Shown here piece by piece: positions 9,695 to 18,191 of a stretch of 35,232 nt of DNA (positions are counted from its first letter, which is position 1; the number at the start of each line of letters is the position of its first letter). The DNA is from an uncultured Bacillota bacterium. Its GTDB lineage: Bacteria; Bacillota; Clostridia; Christensenellales; Borkfalkiaceae. The DNA lies in contig CASEFE010000012.1 in assembly GCA_949287105.1 (NCBI GenBank), forward strand, positions 1 through 35,232, read 5' to 3'. The translations under genes were made by a program, and so were the position numbers. The notes under the pieces are model-generated. The model was not told the origin of the DNA. It saw nothing but the letters and a program-made list of their open reading frames with translations, and did no database searches.

Positions 9695-12600
9695 TTAGTC
9701 TTCGTCGTCGAAGAGATCTGCCGCATCAGGCTCCTCTTCGTCCTCTTTCCCGTCATCCGAATCGGCTTCGTCTTCTTCCGACCCTTCCTCTTCGTCCAGA
9801 TCATCCAAATCATCCAGATCATCAAGATCATCGAGATCGTCTTCCTGGAACAGGTCAGAAGATACAAAGTCCTCGTCGTCTTCCGGCTCGTCTTCTTCAA
9901 AGATGGATTCTACGCCGAGTTCTTCATCCTCGTCTTCATCTTCAAAGAAATCGATCTCTTCTTCATCGACGTGCCTGTCCGTATGTTCTTCTTCCTCAAA
10001 CTCCGCTTCGGAAAGATCTTTCAGCTGCAACTCGTCTTTGCTCTCATTGAGAACTTTGACATCCAATGCCAGCGACTGCAACTCTTTCAGCAATACTTTG
10101 AATGCCTCCGGAATACCGGGTTCGGAAATATTGTTGCCTTTAACGATGCTCTCATATGTCTTGACACGCCCGACGATATCGTCCGACTTGACTGTAAGGA
10201 TTTCTTGCAGTATATGCGCAGCACCGTACGCTTCGAGCGCCCACACTTCCATTTCACCGAATCGCTGGCCGCCGAACTGCGCCTTACCGCCGAGCGGCTG
10301 CTGCGTCACCAAGGAGTACGGTCCGATGGAACGGGCATGGATCTTGTCATCGACAAGGTGAATCAGCTTGATCATATACATCTGACCGACTGTCGTACGG
10401 TTTTCGAACGCTTCGCCCGTACGTCCGTCATAAAGCTGAATCTTACCGTCTACTTCTCCGTTCGGCCCCACAATATTGTTGGCCTCGAACAATTCACGGA
10501 TCTCTTTTTCATTCGCACCGTCAAAAACCGGTGTGGCTATCTTCCAGCCAAGCTGCTTGCAGACATGGCCCAGGTGCACTTCCAATACCTGGCCGATGTT
10601 CATTCGGGAAGGAACGCCGAGCGGATTCAAAACGATCTGCATAGGCGTGCCGTCCGCCATAAACGGCATATCGCTTTCCGGCAATATACGCGAAATAACA
10701 CCCTTGTTACCGTGACGTCCCGCCATCTTGTCGCCGACGGAAATCTTACGTTTCTGGGCAATATAAACTCGCACCAGTTTATTTACACCCGGTGAAAGTT
10801 CGTCTTTATTTTCCTTTGTGAAAATCTTCACGTCTACAACGATACCGCCCTCTCCGTGCGGAACACGCAGAGACGTATCGCGCACTTCACGCGCCTTCTC
10901 ACCGAAAATCGCACGCAAAAGCCTCTCTTCCGGCGTAAGCTCGGCTTCCCCTTTCGGCGTCACTTTACCGACAAGGATATCTCCGCTGTTTACCTCCGCA
11001 CCGATACGGATGATACCGTCTTCGTTGAGGTCTTTGAGCGCGTCGTCGCCGACGTTCGGAATATCGCGCGTGATCTCTTCTTCACCGAGCTTGGTGTCCC
11101 GCGCTTCCGTCTCGTGTTCTTCGATGTGCACGGATGTAAATACGTCTTCCCGAACAAGTTTTTCGGAAATCAGGATCGCGTCTTCGTAGTTGTAGCCTTC
11201 CCATTCCATGAAACCGATCAGAATGTTCTTGCCGAGCGCAAGTTCACCGTTATTGGTCGAAGGACCGTCCGCAATGATCTCGCCCGCTTCCACACGGTCC
11301 CCCGTATTGATAATGGGGCGTTGGTTCAGGCAGGTTCCCTGGTTGGAACGCTCAAACTTTTTGAGCCTGTATTCGTCTATAATACCGTCGTCGCGGCGGA
11401 TCTTGATCAGATCGCTGGATACACCGATCGCTTTGCCCGCGTACTTGGCTTTCACCATAACGCCCGAATCGCGCGCGATCGCCGCTTCGATACCCGTCGC
11501 AACGATCGGGCTCTCCGTTTTCAGCAACGGCACCGCCTGCCGCTGCATGTTCGAACCCATGAGCGCACGGTTCGTGTCGTCGTTTTCCAAAAACGGAATA
11601 AGTGCCGTTGCAACCGAAACAAGCTGTTTCGGCGAAACGTCCATATAATCGATCTGCTCGCGCGGCAACTGCGTGATTTCCGCCTGCCGACGGCAGGAAA
11701 CACGTTCGTTGATAAACGTCCCGTCTTCTCCGAGAGGTTCGTTGGCCTGCGCCACAACGTATCTGTCCTCTTCGTCCGCCGTGAGATACCGCACTTCGTT
11801 GGTAACGATCGCTTTTATAACAGAATGACCGTGTTCGTCCGTCCCGATCACTTCTTTGCGTACTTTGCGGTACGGGCTCATGATAAATCCGTATTCATTT
11901 ACCTTCGCGAACGTCGCAAGCGAAGAAATCAAACCGATGTTTTGTCCTTCAGGCGTCTCGATCGGGCACATACGGCCGTAATGGCTGTGGTGCACGTCAC
12001 GCACGTCAAAAGTTGCACGGTCACGGTTGAGTCCGCCAGGCCCGAGAGCGGAAAGTTTCCGCTTATGCGTCAGTTCTGCGATCGGGTTTGTCTGATCCAT
12101 AAACTGCGACAACTGCGACGATCCGAAAAATTCGCGGATCACCGCCGCCACGGGGCGTACATTGATCAGCCCCGACGCCGTCACTTCATTGGGATCCTGC
12201 GTCGCCATACGCTCACGGATGAGCCTTTCAAGACGCGCGATACCGACACGCAGCTGATTCTGCAAAAGTTCGCCCACACTGCGCACACGGCGATTTCCCA
12301 AATGGTCGATGTTGTCTGTCGTGCCGATGCCGTAACGAAGATCCAAGTTAGAAGAGATCGCCGCCACAATATCATCGACCGTGATATGACGATGATTCAG
12401 CTTTTCTACCAACGGACGGATCTCTTTCTTTTCTTCCGGCAATACGGCTATATCGTCACGGTTTAAAATCTCATGGAAAAGTTTGCAGGCGCGCACAAAC
12501 TTGATCCGGTTTTCCTTGCGCTTTTCACGATTCCTGCGCTCTTCCGGCTTTTCATCGTCAGAAGGCCTTCCTTCCGTGACATAATATACCTCATTGATTT

Positions 12601-13792
12601 TGTCAAGATAATGCTCCGCAACTTCTTCATAACTTCCGTTATCGCATGCAGCAGCAATCTCTTTCGAGAATACAAAATTCGGATAATAGATCGTGGGAAG
12701 AAGTCCGAACGTCTTCGGGTCTATTTCCGAAACAGCCGAAAAATCAACCGTGTTGTTGCCGATGACACGATGCTTGATACGGCCTGCCTTTTCATCGGAA
12801 ACAAGAACTTCCACTACGTTGATCCCTGCATTCTGAATTGCAAATGCCTTCTCTTCGCTGATCTTTTCCTCTTTTGCTACCAGAATTTCACCCGTTTCCG
12901 GATCCACGATGTCTTCCGCAGAAACACATCCGGGCAAACGATATGCAAGATTCAGCTTTTTATTGAATTTATAACGCCCTACTTTGACTACGTCATACCG
13001 GCGCGGATCAAAAAACAGGCTGCGCAAATGCTGGCGGACAGAATCGTCCGTCGGAACTTCGCCCGGATGCAGACGGCGATAAAGTTCAATCAAACCGTCC
13101 TGCTCGCTCTTGGCCGTATCCTTTTCAATGGTCGCATTGATCATGCTCTCGTCTTCGCCGAATACGTCGCGCAATGCCGAGTCCGATCCGAATCCGAGCG
13201 CACGCAACAAGACCGTCGCACAGATCTTTCTCTTGCGGTCTACGTGCACCCACAATACGCCCTGCGAATCCTGCTCAAATTCCAGCCATGCACCGCGGTT
13301 CGGAATGACTGTCGTCTTGAACATCTCTCTGCCAGTCTTGTCCTTTTCCGATTCATTGTACGAGCCGGGAGATCGTACCAACTGAGAAACAATGACGCGT
13401 TCCGCACCGTTGATGATAAAAGAACCGTTCTCCGTCATGAGCGGAAAATCGCCCATGAACACGTCCTGTTCCAAAACTTCATCCTTTACCTTATTGACAA
13501 GGCGCACTTTCACATGCAGCGGAAGAGCAAACGTCGCATCACGATTCCTGCATTCCTTTTCATCATATTTCGGCGTAGAACCAAAATAATGATCAAGAAA
13601 ATACAGCTCGAAATGATCGGCATGATCGGTAATGGGTGAAAAATCTTCTAAAACTTCGCCGATGCCCTCTTCGATGAACGTCTTATACGACTGCTTTTGA
13701 ATCTCTACGAGATCGGGGATGTCAATGACCTCGTTGATGCTGCCGAACTTCCGTCTCTCTGTTTTGCCGTACTTTTGAATAGGTAAATCCAT
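9695..13792 (-). CDS. rpoB: DNA-directed RNA polymerase subunit beta, with long acidic C-terminal tail
   Basis: This 1365-residue beta subunit starts [11 protein letters not shown] take the ATG at 13792 because AAGGAG lies 9 bases upstream and the N-terminus aligns with Firmicutes RpoB; a TTG six codons earlier would contain that ribosome site. Landmarks include the rifampicin region [35 protein letters not shown], and [12 protein letters not shown]. Two features are odd. First, the last ~107 residues are about 61% Asp/Glu with a DDL repeat. Second, the residue equivalent to E. coli Arg529 is Lys (codon at 12056-12058). The rplJ-rplL genes often found upstream are absent; rpoB has its own promoter and leader. 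Confidence 0.99.
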   Translation of the reverse strand: MDLPIQKYGKTERRKFGSINEVIDIPDLVEIQKQSYKTFIEEGIGEVLEDFSPITDHADHFELYFLDHYFGSTPKYDEKECRNRDATFALPLHVKVRLVNKVKDEVLEQDVFMGDFPLMTENGSFIINGAERVIVSQLVRSPGSYNESEKDKTGREMFKTTVIPNRGAWLEFEQDSQGVLWVHVDRKRKICATVLLRALGFGSDSALRDVFGEDESMINATIEKDTAKSEQDGLIELYRRLHPGEVPTDDSVRQHLRSLFFDPRRYDVVKVGRYKFNKKLNLAYRLPGCVSAEDIVDPETGEILVAKEEKISEEKAFAIQNAGINVVEVLVSDEKAGRIKHRVIGNNTVDFSAVSEIDPKTFGLLPTIYYPNFVFSKEIAAACDNGSYEEVAEHYLDKINEVYYVTEGRPSDDEKPEERRNREKRKENRIKFVRACKLFHEILNRDDIAVLPEEKKEIRPLVEKLNHRHITVDDIVAAISSNLDLRYGIGTTDNIDHLGNRRVRSVGELLQNQLRVGIARLERLIRERMATQDPNEVTASGLINVRPVAAVIREFFGSSQLSQFMDQTNPIAELTHKRKLSALGPGGLNRDRATFDVRDVHHSHYGRMCPIETPEGQNIGLISSLATFAKVNEYGFIMSPYRKVRKEVIGTDEHGHSVIKAIVTNEVRYLTADEEDRYVVAQANEPLGEDGTFINERVSCRRQAEITQLPREQIDYMDVSPKQLVSVATALIPFLENDDTNRALMGSNMQRQAVPLLKTESPIVATGIEAAIARDSGVMVKAKYAGKAIGVSSDLIKIRRDDGIIDEYRLKKFERSNQGTCLNQRPIINTGDRVEAGEIIADGPSTNNGELALGKNILIGFMEWEGYNYEDAILISEKLVREDVFTSVHIEEHETEARDTKLGEEEITRDIPNVGDDALKDLNEDGIIRIGAEVNSGDILVGKVTPKGEAELTPEERLLRAIFGEKAREVRDTSLRVPHGEGGIVVDVKIFTKENKDELSPGVNKLVRVYIAQKRKISVGDKMAGRHGNKGVISRILPESDMPFMADGTPMQIVLNPLGVPSRMNIGQVLEVHLGHVCKQLGWKIATPVFDGANEKEIRELFEANNIVGPNGEVDGKIQLYDGRTGEAFENRTTVGQMYMIKLIHLVDDKIHARSIGPYSLVTQQPLGGKAQFGGQRFGEMEVWALEAYGAAHILQEILTVKSDDIVGRVKTYESIVKGNNISEPGIPEAFKVLLKELQSLALDVKVLNESKDELQLKDLSEAEFEEEEHTDRHVDEEEIDFFEDEDEDEELGVESIFEEDEPEDDEDFVSSDLFQEDDLDDLDDLDDLDDLDEEEGSEEDEADSDDGKEDEEEPDAADLFDDED
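9797..9841 (-). repeat. 9-bp tandem repeats in the rpoB acidic tail
   Basis: There are five imperfect 9-base units (plus-strand cagatcatc, caaatcatc, cagatcatc, aagatcatc, gagatcgtc). They encode the DDL repeats of the RpoB acidic tail. The unit length is a multiple of three, so copy-number change would keep the frame. Confidence 0.85.
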
Positions 13793-13826
13793 CAAACACT
13801 GCTCCTTCAAAATATTCGTTTCATGG

Positions 13827-13883
13827 TCAGCGAAATACCGCGGTATTTTTCCCGGCAGACGCGAAAAAAATTTTTTCGCTCAT
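13827..13883 (-). CDS. Possible 18-codon leader ORF upstream of rpoB
   Basis: In the rpoB leader a GCGGAGGATAA site is followed by ATG and 18 codons reading [18 protein letters not shown], then TGA. The ORF ends 34 bases before the rpoB start. It contains an A6T7 run; skipping one T there would open the frame straight into rpoB, adding about 30 residues. The ribosome site is as strong as rpoB's own. No similarity to a known leader peptide is recognised. It could be an attenuator or coupling peptide, or chance. Confidence 0.35.
   Translation of the reverse strand: MSEKIFFASAGKNTAVFR
13833..13848. promoter_or_regulatory. 16-bp perfect palindrome in the rpoB leader
   Basis: AAATACCGCGGTATTT is a perfect palindrome in the rpoB 5' untranslated region, inside the leader ORF. 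Close by, at 13861-13879, GCGAAAAAA and TTTTTTCGC form a second inverted repeat separated by one base. Either could be a protein-binding site or part of an RNA fold. Confidence 0.35.
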
Positions 13884-13897
13884 TTATCCTCCGCCTC

Positions 13898-13926
13898 TTT
13901 ACAACTTTGGAATTTTGCTGTATAAT
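13898..13926 (+). promoter_or_regulatory. Possible plus-strand promoter upstream of rqcP
   Basis: TTTACA (13898-13903), a 17-base spacer and TATAAT (13921-13926) form a good sigma-A match. The first plus-strand gene, rqcP, begins about 290 bases later, so this would imply a long leader. It overlaps the rpoB leader on the other strand. Confidence 0.4.
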
Positions 13927-14054
13927 GTTAGAGATCCCATGCGATTCGGTATTTCTCTTAATACAATATTATTAAATATCCGCTGAATGAATCGCTTGTT
14001 TTTTGCCATAAAAGGGCAAAATCCACATTATACTCCATAATGATACAGTTTGAT

Positions 14055-14083
14055 ATTATATAAAATATCCAAAGAAATGTCAA
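14055..14083 (-). promoter_or_regulatory. Consensus sigma-A promoter of rpoBC
   Basis: On the minus strand: perfect TTGACA (14078-14083), 17-base spacer, perfect TATAAT (14055-14060). Transcription would begin near 14048, giving a leader of about 255 bases before the rpoB ATG. Confidence 0.8.
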
Positions 14084-14155
14084 TCGCTTTTCGGCCGCGT
14101 CCATCTTTTTTTTACAAATTCTGCGAAATATTTCATTTTTCGGCAAAAATAGACA

Positions 14156-14185
14156 AACGCGGCCCCATATTTTGAAGGCCGCGTT
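14156..14185. other. GC-rich hairpin upstream of rqcP
   Basis: AACGCGGCC (14156-14164) pairs perfectly with GGCCGCGTT (14177-14185) across a 12-base loop in an otherwise AT-rich gap. On the minus strand it runs into TTTGTCTATTTTTG, which is terminator-like, but no minus-strand gene ends here. It may regulate a plus-strand leader of rqcP. Confidence 0.4.
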
Positions 14186-14222
14186 CATATTGCGGCATAT
14201 ATTTTATATCGGAGAATTCACA

Positions 14223-14480
14223 ATGCGAATCGATAAATTTTTAAAAGTTTCACGCATTCTGAAACGGCGTACCGTTGCCGGCGATGCCTGCAAAGCCGGT
14301 AAAGTGAGCGTGAACGGGAAAGACGTAAAACCTGCTTATTCTTTGAAAGTGGGCGATGTGGTAGAACTCAGATTTTCCGCCGGATCCCTGCGGTTTCGCG
14401 TCCTTGACCTAAAAGAAACAGTCAAAAAAGAAGAGGCTGCTTCTCTTTATGAAATTCTTTCGGATACGGATGCCTCATGA
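14223..14480 (+). CDS. rqcP: S4-domain RNA-binding protein RqcP (YabO family)
   Basis: This 85-residue protein is almost entirely an S4 RNA-binding domain: MRIDKFLKVSRILKRRTVA, then CKAGKVSVNG and KPAYSLKVGDVVEL. Length and sequence match the YabO/RqcP family, a Hsp15 relative that helps RqcH elongate alanine tails on stalled 50S subunits in Firmicutes. The ATG at 14223 is chosen because GGAGA is 7 bases upstream. Its TGA overlaps the ispDF ATG as ATGA, so the two are translationally coupled. That pairing looks like shared expression, not shared function. Confidence 0.85.
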   Translation: MRIDKFLKVSRILKRRTVAGDACKAGKVSVNGKDVKPAYSLKVGDVVELRFSAGSLRFRVLDLKETVKKEEAASLYEILSDTDAS

Positions 14481-15604
14481 AAATTTTTGCCGTTCTTCCT
14501 GCCGCCGGCACAGGTTCGAGAGCAGGATTCAAAAAAAATAAAATTTTACAAAACATCGGCGGTTCTTGTGTTCTTGCCCGCACCGTTTCTGCATTCTCCT
14601 TGAACAAAAATATTTCCAAGATCTTTGTCTGTTGCCGGGAATGCGACCGCAGTGAAATTTCAGATCTTCTTCAAGACTTTGATAAGGTCGTACTTGTCGA
14701 CGGCGGCGAAACCCGTACCGAATCGGTGCGGAACGCGCTTGAACATATGTTGCCGCTCGCACCCGATCTTGTGCTTATCCACGATGCGGCCCGCCCTTTT
14801 GTTTCGCAAAACGTGATCGACGATTGCATTCGCTGCGCACAAAAATACGGCAGCGCCATATGCTCTCTCCCCTGCACGGATACTCTCGTACAGACAAGTA
14901 ACGGGCACATCATCGCACAATACGACCGTTCCAGCGCCTGCACTTTGCAGACTCCGCAGGGCTTTTCCTACGCATCCATTCTGAATGCCTATCGTCAAAT
15001 CGGCGACAACGAACAATTTACCGACGACTCCGGCGTTTACGCAAAATACATCGCGCCGCCCGTTCTGTTTACAGGAGAATGGCAAAACAGAAAATTGACT
15101 TTTCGGGAGGATTTTGAAATGCAGAATTTCCGCACGGGCATCGGAATCGATACGCACGCATTCGGCGAGGGCAATTTTGTCGTACTCGGCGGAGTCAAAA
15201 TCCCGCACACGCAAGGCCTCATCGCACACAGCGACGGTGACGTGCTCGTCCACGCCGTCATGGATGCCCTCCTGTCGGCGGCAGGTCTTCCCGATATCGG
15301 ATATTATTTTCCCGACACCGACGCGAAATATAAAAATGCGGACAGCCTTAAACTTCTTTCCCATACAGCGGACCTCATTCAAAACCAAGGCTGCAAAGTC
15401 GGCAATATATCAGCCGCCATCGTCGCACAAAAGCCCAAACTTGCCCCCTATATTCCCCGCATGAAAGAAAATATCGCCCGTGTTCTCGGCGTTCCTGCCG
15501 ATCGGATCGGAATTTCTGCGGGCACGAACGAGGGGCTTGGCAGTATCGGGCGCGGCGAAGGGATCACGGTCACCGCAAACGCATTGATTATAGAACAGTT
15601 ATAG
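14477..15604 (+). CDS. ispDF: Bifunctional IspD-IspF (MEP pathway isoprenoid synthesis)
   Basis: A 375-residue fusion covers two steps of the non-mevalonate pathway. Residues ~1-215 are IspD (2-C-methyl-D-erythritol 4-phosphate cytidylyltransferase): AVLPAAGTGSRAG.KKNKI is the CTP-binding loop, with LIHDAARPFV further on. Residues ~218-375 are IspF (2,4-cyclodiphosphate synthase): GIGIDTHAF, HSDGDVLVHAVMDALLSAAGLPDIG, YFPDTD and GLGSIGRGEGI. In the IspF CDP site the usual ATTTE appears as AGTNE, keeping one Thr and the Glu. The gene skips the intermediate IspE step, as other IspDF fusions do. It is coupled to rqcP by a 4-base overlap. Confidence 0.96.
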   Translation: MKIFAVLPAAGTGSRAGFKKNKILQNIGGSCVLARTVSAFSLNKNISKIFVCCRECDRSEISDLLQDFDKVVLVDGGETRTESVRNALEHMLPLAPDLVLIHDAARPFVSQNVIDDCIRCAQKYGSAICSLPCTDTLVQTSNGHIIAQYDRSSACTLQTPQGFSYASILNAYRQIGDNEQFTDDSGVYAKYIAPPVLFTGEWQNRKLTFREDFEMQNFRTGIGIDTHAFGEGNFVVLGGVKIPHTQGLIAHSDGDVLVHAVMDALLSAAGLPDIGYYFPDTDAKYKNADSLKLLSHTADLIQNQGCKVGNISAAIVAQKPKLAPYIPRMKENIARVLGVPADRIGISAGTNEGLGSIGRGEGITVTANALIIEQL

Positions 15605-15612
15605 AACAGTTA
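15591..15612 (+). repeat. 11-bp tandem duplication over the ispDF stop codon
   Basis: TAGAACAGTTA occurs twice in direct succession (15591-15601, 15602-15612) and begins a third time. A weaker copy (CAGAACAATTATAA) follows near 15630. The first copy encodes the last ispDF codons, so this is probably replication slippage. Confidence 0.8.
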
Positions 15613-15783
15613 TAGAAAAAACTCAGAACAATTATAAAAAAACTTTTTCAAATATAGAAAAAACTTTTCAAAAGAAAATTGCAAGTTCTATTGCGGCTTG
15701 GCCGTACCTGCATTTTTTTGAAAACCAGCCTTTTGCGGATCCACGTCTTCTTTCCGTTTTTTATCATTTACGAAGGAGTATTT

Positions 15784-17163
15784 ATGGCCAAACAAAAATC
15801 AATATTCGTCTGCTCCGAATGCGGAACCCAAAGTCCGCAATGGCTCGGAAGATGCCCGGGCTGCGGAAAATTCGGAACGCTCGTCGAAGAAATCGCGGCG
15901 GTCGAAACACCCCGTAAAGAAGCAAAAAGGGAGCGCTCCTCTTCTTCTGCATCCCCTCTTCCCCTGTCTTTGATCCGGGAAGAAAAGCTGATGCGCATAT
16001 CCTCCGGCATTCCCGAACTCGATACCGTTTTGGGTGGCGGAATCGTTCCCGGTTCTCTGGTCCTGATCGGCGGCGACCCCGGGATCGGCAAAAGCACGCT
16101 CCTTACGGAGGTTTCCGCTCATCTTGCCGAAACGGAACGCGTACTCTATGTCTCTGCCGAGGAAAGCTGTTCACAGGTTAAACTGCGCTGTGCGCGCCTG
16201 CGGCTGAATTCTTCCAATCTCCTTCTGCTCAATGAAACCTGCCTTGAAGACATAGCGGAAGCAATCGACAACGAAAAATTTGTGGTGATCGACTCCATTC
16301 AGGCGGTCTATACGAGCGACTTGTCTTCCGCCGCAGGATCGGTCGGCCAGATACGCGAATGCGCCGGAAAATTACAGCGTATCGCCAAAAGCCGCGGCAT
16401 TACCTTCTTTATTGTCGGACACGTGACAAAAGACGGCGCACTCGCCGGCCCGAAAGTACTTGAACATATCATGGATACCGTTCTGTATTTTGAAGGAGAA
16501 AAAGAAGATAATTTCAAAATTTTACGCGCTTATAAAAACCGCTTCGGGTCGGTACAGGAAGTCGGCGTCTTTGAAATGACCGGAGAAGGAATTTACGGCG
16601 TAAACGATTATTCGGATATTTTTCTTTCGGAAAACCGCGGCCAGGCCGCCGGAAGCTGCGTTACGCCTTCCGAGACGGGCAACCGCTGCATGATGGTCGA
16701 AATTCAAACTCTGATGGCAAAAACCGCATACGGCCTTCCCCGACGCATGCCTCTCGGCATCGACTACAACAAACTCGTTCTGCTGATCGCCGTTCTCGAA
16801 AAAAGATGCGGACTCCCCTTCTATAACCAGGACGTATACCTCAACGCAATGGGCGGGATCCGTCTCGGCGAACCTGCCGTGGACCTCGCCGTTTGCGCCG
16901 CACTTGCCAGCGCATACAAAAATCAACCCATCGAAAAATTTACCGCCGTATTCGGAGAAGTCGGCCTCACCGGCGAAGTGCGCGGCGTCACGTTTGCCGA
17001 AAAACGCGTGAACGAGTGTATCAAGATGGGATTCAAACGCGTCATTTTTCCCGCTAAAAATTTCAAAAGCGTGAAAAAGTTCGAGGACAAAATTACGCTC
17101 CTGCCCGTTCAATACGCAAATCAGATGATCCGCCTGCTTTTTCCGGATGAAAAACAAAACTGA
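15784..17163 (+). CDS. radA: DNA repair protein RadA (Sms)
   Basis: RadA is a hexameric RecA-like ATPase/helicase that promotes branch migration in recombinational repair. The 459-residue protein has an N-terminal four-cysteine zinc finger at residues 10-27 (C10, C13, C24, C27). Walker A, GGDPGIGKST, is at 96-105, Walker B is VVIDSIQAV, and the RadA-specific KNRFG motif is present. The C-terminal Lon-like domain follows (GGIRLGEPAVDLAVCAAL). I use the ATG at 15784 because AAGGAG lies 5 bases upstream, although the frame is open about 35 codons further. No strong terminator separates it from the ABC genes. Confidence 0.97.
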   Translation: MAKQKSIFVCSECGTQSPQWLGRCPGCGKFGTLVEEIAAVETPRKEAKRERSSSSASPLPLSLIREEKLMRISSGIPELDTVLGGGIVPGSLVLIGGDPGIGKSTLLTEVSAHLAETERVLYVSAEESCSQVKLRCARLRLNSSNLLLLNETCLEDIAEAIDNEKFVVIDSIQAVYTSDLSSAAGSVGQIRECAGKLQRIAKSRGITFFIVGHVTKDGALAGPKVLEHIMDTVLYFEGEKEDNFKILRAYKNRFGSVQEVGVFEMTGEGIYGVNDYSDIFLSENRGQAAGSCVTPSETGNRCMMVEIQTLMAKTAYGLPRRMPLGIDYNKLVLLIAVLEKRCGLPFYNQDVYLNAMGGIRLGEPAVDLAVCAALASAYKNQPIEKFTAVFGEVGLTGEVRGVTFAEKRVNECIKMGFKRVIFPAKNFKSVKKFEDKITLLPVQYANQMIRLLFPDEKQN

Positions 17164-17253
17164 TCCAAAAACCAAACTTTTTTGTTTCATGCGGGCAAAA
17201 TATAAGGTTTATCTTAATACTGAAAAAGCTGAATAAAAAATCTTTTCTGCCCA

Positions 17254-17283
17254 TGACAAATGCAAAATAAAGTGGCATATAAT
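17254..17283 (+). promoter_or_regulatory. Possible promoter of the ABC transporter genes
   Basis: TATAAT at 17278-17283 is preceded by TGACAA at 17254-17259 (18-base spacer). The AAGGGGG ribosome site follows about 20 bases after the -10 box. Confidence 0.45.
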
Positions 17284-17318
17284 TTCTTTAAGAGAACGTT
17301 AATAAGGGGGATTTACAT

Positions 17319-18191
17319 ATCATCATACTTGACAATGTTCAGAAATCGTATGGAAAAAAGTGTGTTCTCGAAGGTGTTTCGGCGCACATTCCTGACGGAT
17401 GCGTTTTTGGTGTCGTGGGAATCAACGGTGCCGGAAAATCCACACTTCTGAGACTGATGGCAGGTGTTCTGCGAGCCGACGAAGGCGATATCCTCTATGA
17501 CGGAGAGCCTGTCTTTGAAAACGAACAAATAAAACGCAAAATATTTTTTCTTCCCGATGAACCTTTCTACGGCGCCAATACGACCGGCAATCAACTGGCA
17601 GCATTATATAAAGCCTACTATCCTTTTTCTTATGATCTGTTTAGGAAATGGATTCGCCTTTTTGCCGTGGACGAAAACGCGCCTCTTCGCAATTTTTCCA
17701 AGGGAATGAAGCGCCGAATGTTTCTTGCACTTGCGCTTGCCGCACGGCCGAAATACCTTCTCCTCGACGAAGCGTTCGACGGACTGGATCCCGGCGCGCG
17801 GCTCTTATTTAAGCAAGCACTGACCGAGCTCAACAAAGAAACGGCATGCACGGCGGTGATTGCATCCCACTCTTTGCGGGAACTGTCCGACATCTGCACC
17901 CATTATGCCTTGATTGAAAAGAAAAAGGCGATCTGCGGCGGCCCGCGTGAAAACCCGGAAAAGATCCATAAATTTCAAATTGCATTCAATACAGAGGCAA
18001 ATTCCAAAGATTTTTCTTTCGAATACATAAAATGCGAATGCATCGGGCGCGTGGCAACATTGATCATACAGGGCGAAACGGACTTGATTTTGCAGAAATT
18101 AAATAAACTTTCTCCCCTCTTCATCGAAGAGATACCCATTGATTTCGAAGAATTTTTCCTCATCCGTACACAAACAGGAGAAGAATTATGA
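17319..18191 (+). CDS. ABC transporter ATP-binding protein (no canonical start codon)
   Basis: This is a cytoplasmic ATPase subunit of a two-gene exporter. Conserved N-terminal sequence, IILDNVQKSYGKKCVL, precedes Walker A NGAGKST. The signature region is NFSKGMKRR, Walker B is YLLLDEAFDGLDP, and the H-loop His is in ASHSLRE. The frame is conserved from about 17319, but no ATG, GTG or TTG occurs between the in-frame stop at 17289 and the GTG at 17415. That GTG lies just before Walker A, too late. AAGGGGG at 17304-17310 is 8 bases ahead of ATC 17319, so initiation at ATC/ATA or a mutated ATG is implied. It overlaps the permease ATG as ATGA. Confidence 0.85.
   Translation: MIILDNVQKSYGKKCVLEGVSAHIPDGCVFGVVGINGAGKSTLLRLMAGVLRADEGDILYDGEPVFENEQIKRKIFFLPDEPFYGANTTGNQLAALYKAYYPFSYDLFRKWIRLFAVDENAPLRNFSKGMKRRMFLALALAARPKYLLLDEAFDGLDPGARLLFKQALTELNKETACTAVIASHSLRELSDICTHYALIEKKKAICGGPRENPEKIHKFQIAFNTEANSKDFSFEYIKCECIGRVATLIIQGETDLILQKLNKLSPLFIEEIPIDFEEFFLIRTQTGEEL

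Noticed and set aside
12001..12010. His in [10 protein letters not shown] of RpoB as an unusual residue
   Set aside because: B. subtilis-type RpoB has a similar DVHYSHYGRM, so it is within Gram-positive variation; it lies outside the rifampicin cluster.
12463..13639. Plus-strand frame opposite the rpoB N-terminal half
   Set aside because: No ribosome site or domain; antisense to rpoB.
17260..17451. Alternative frame over the ABC ATPase start
   Set aside because: The correct frame is shown by conserved ATPase residues; this one has no conserved sequence and could not supply the missing start.
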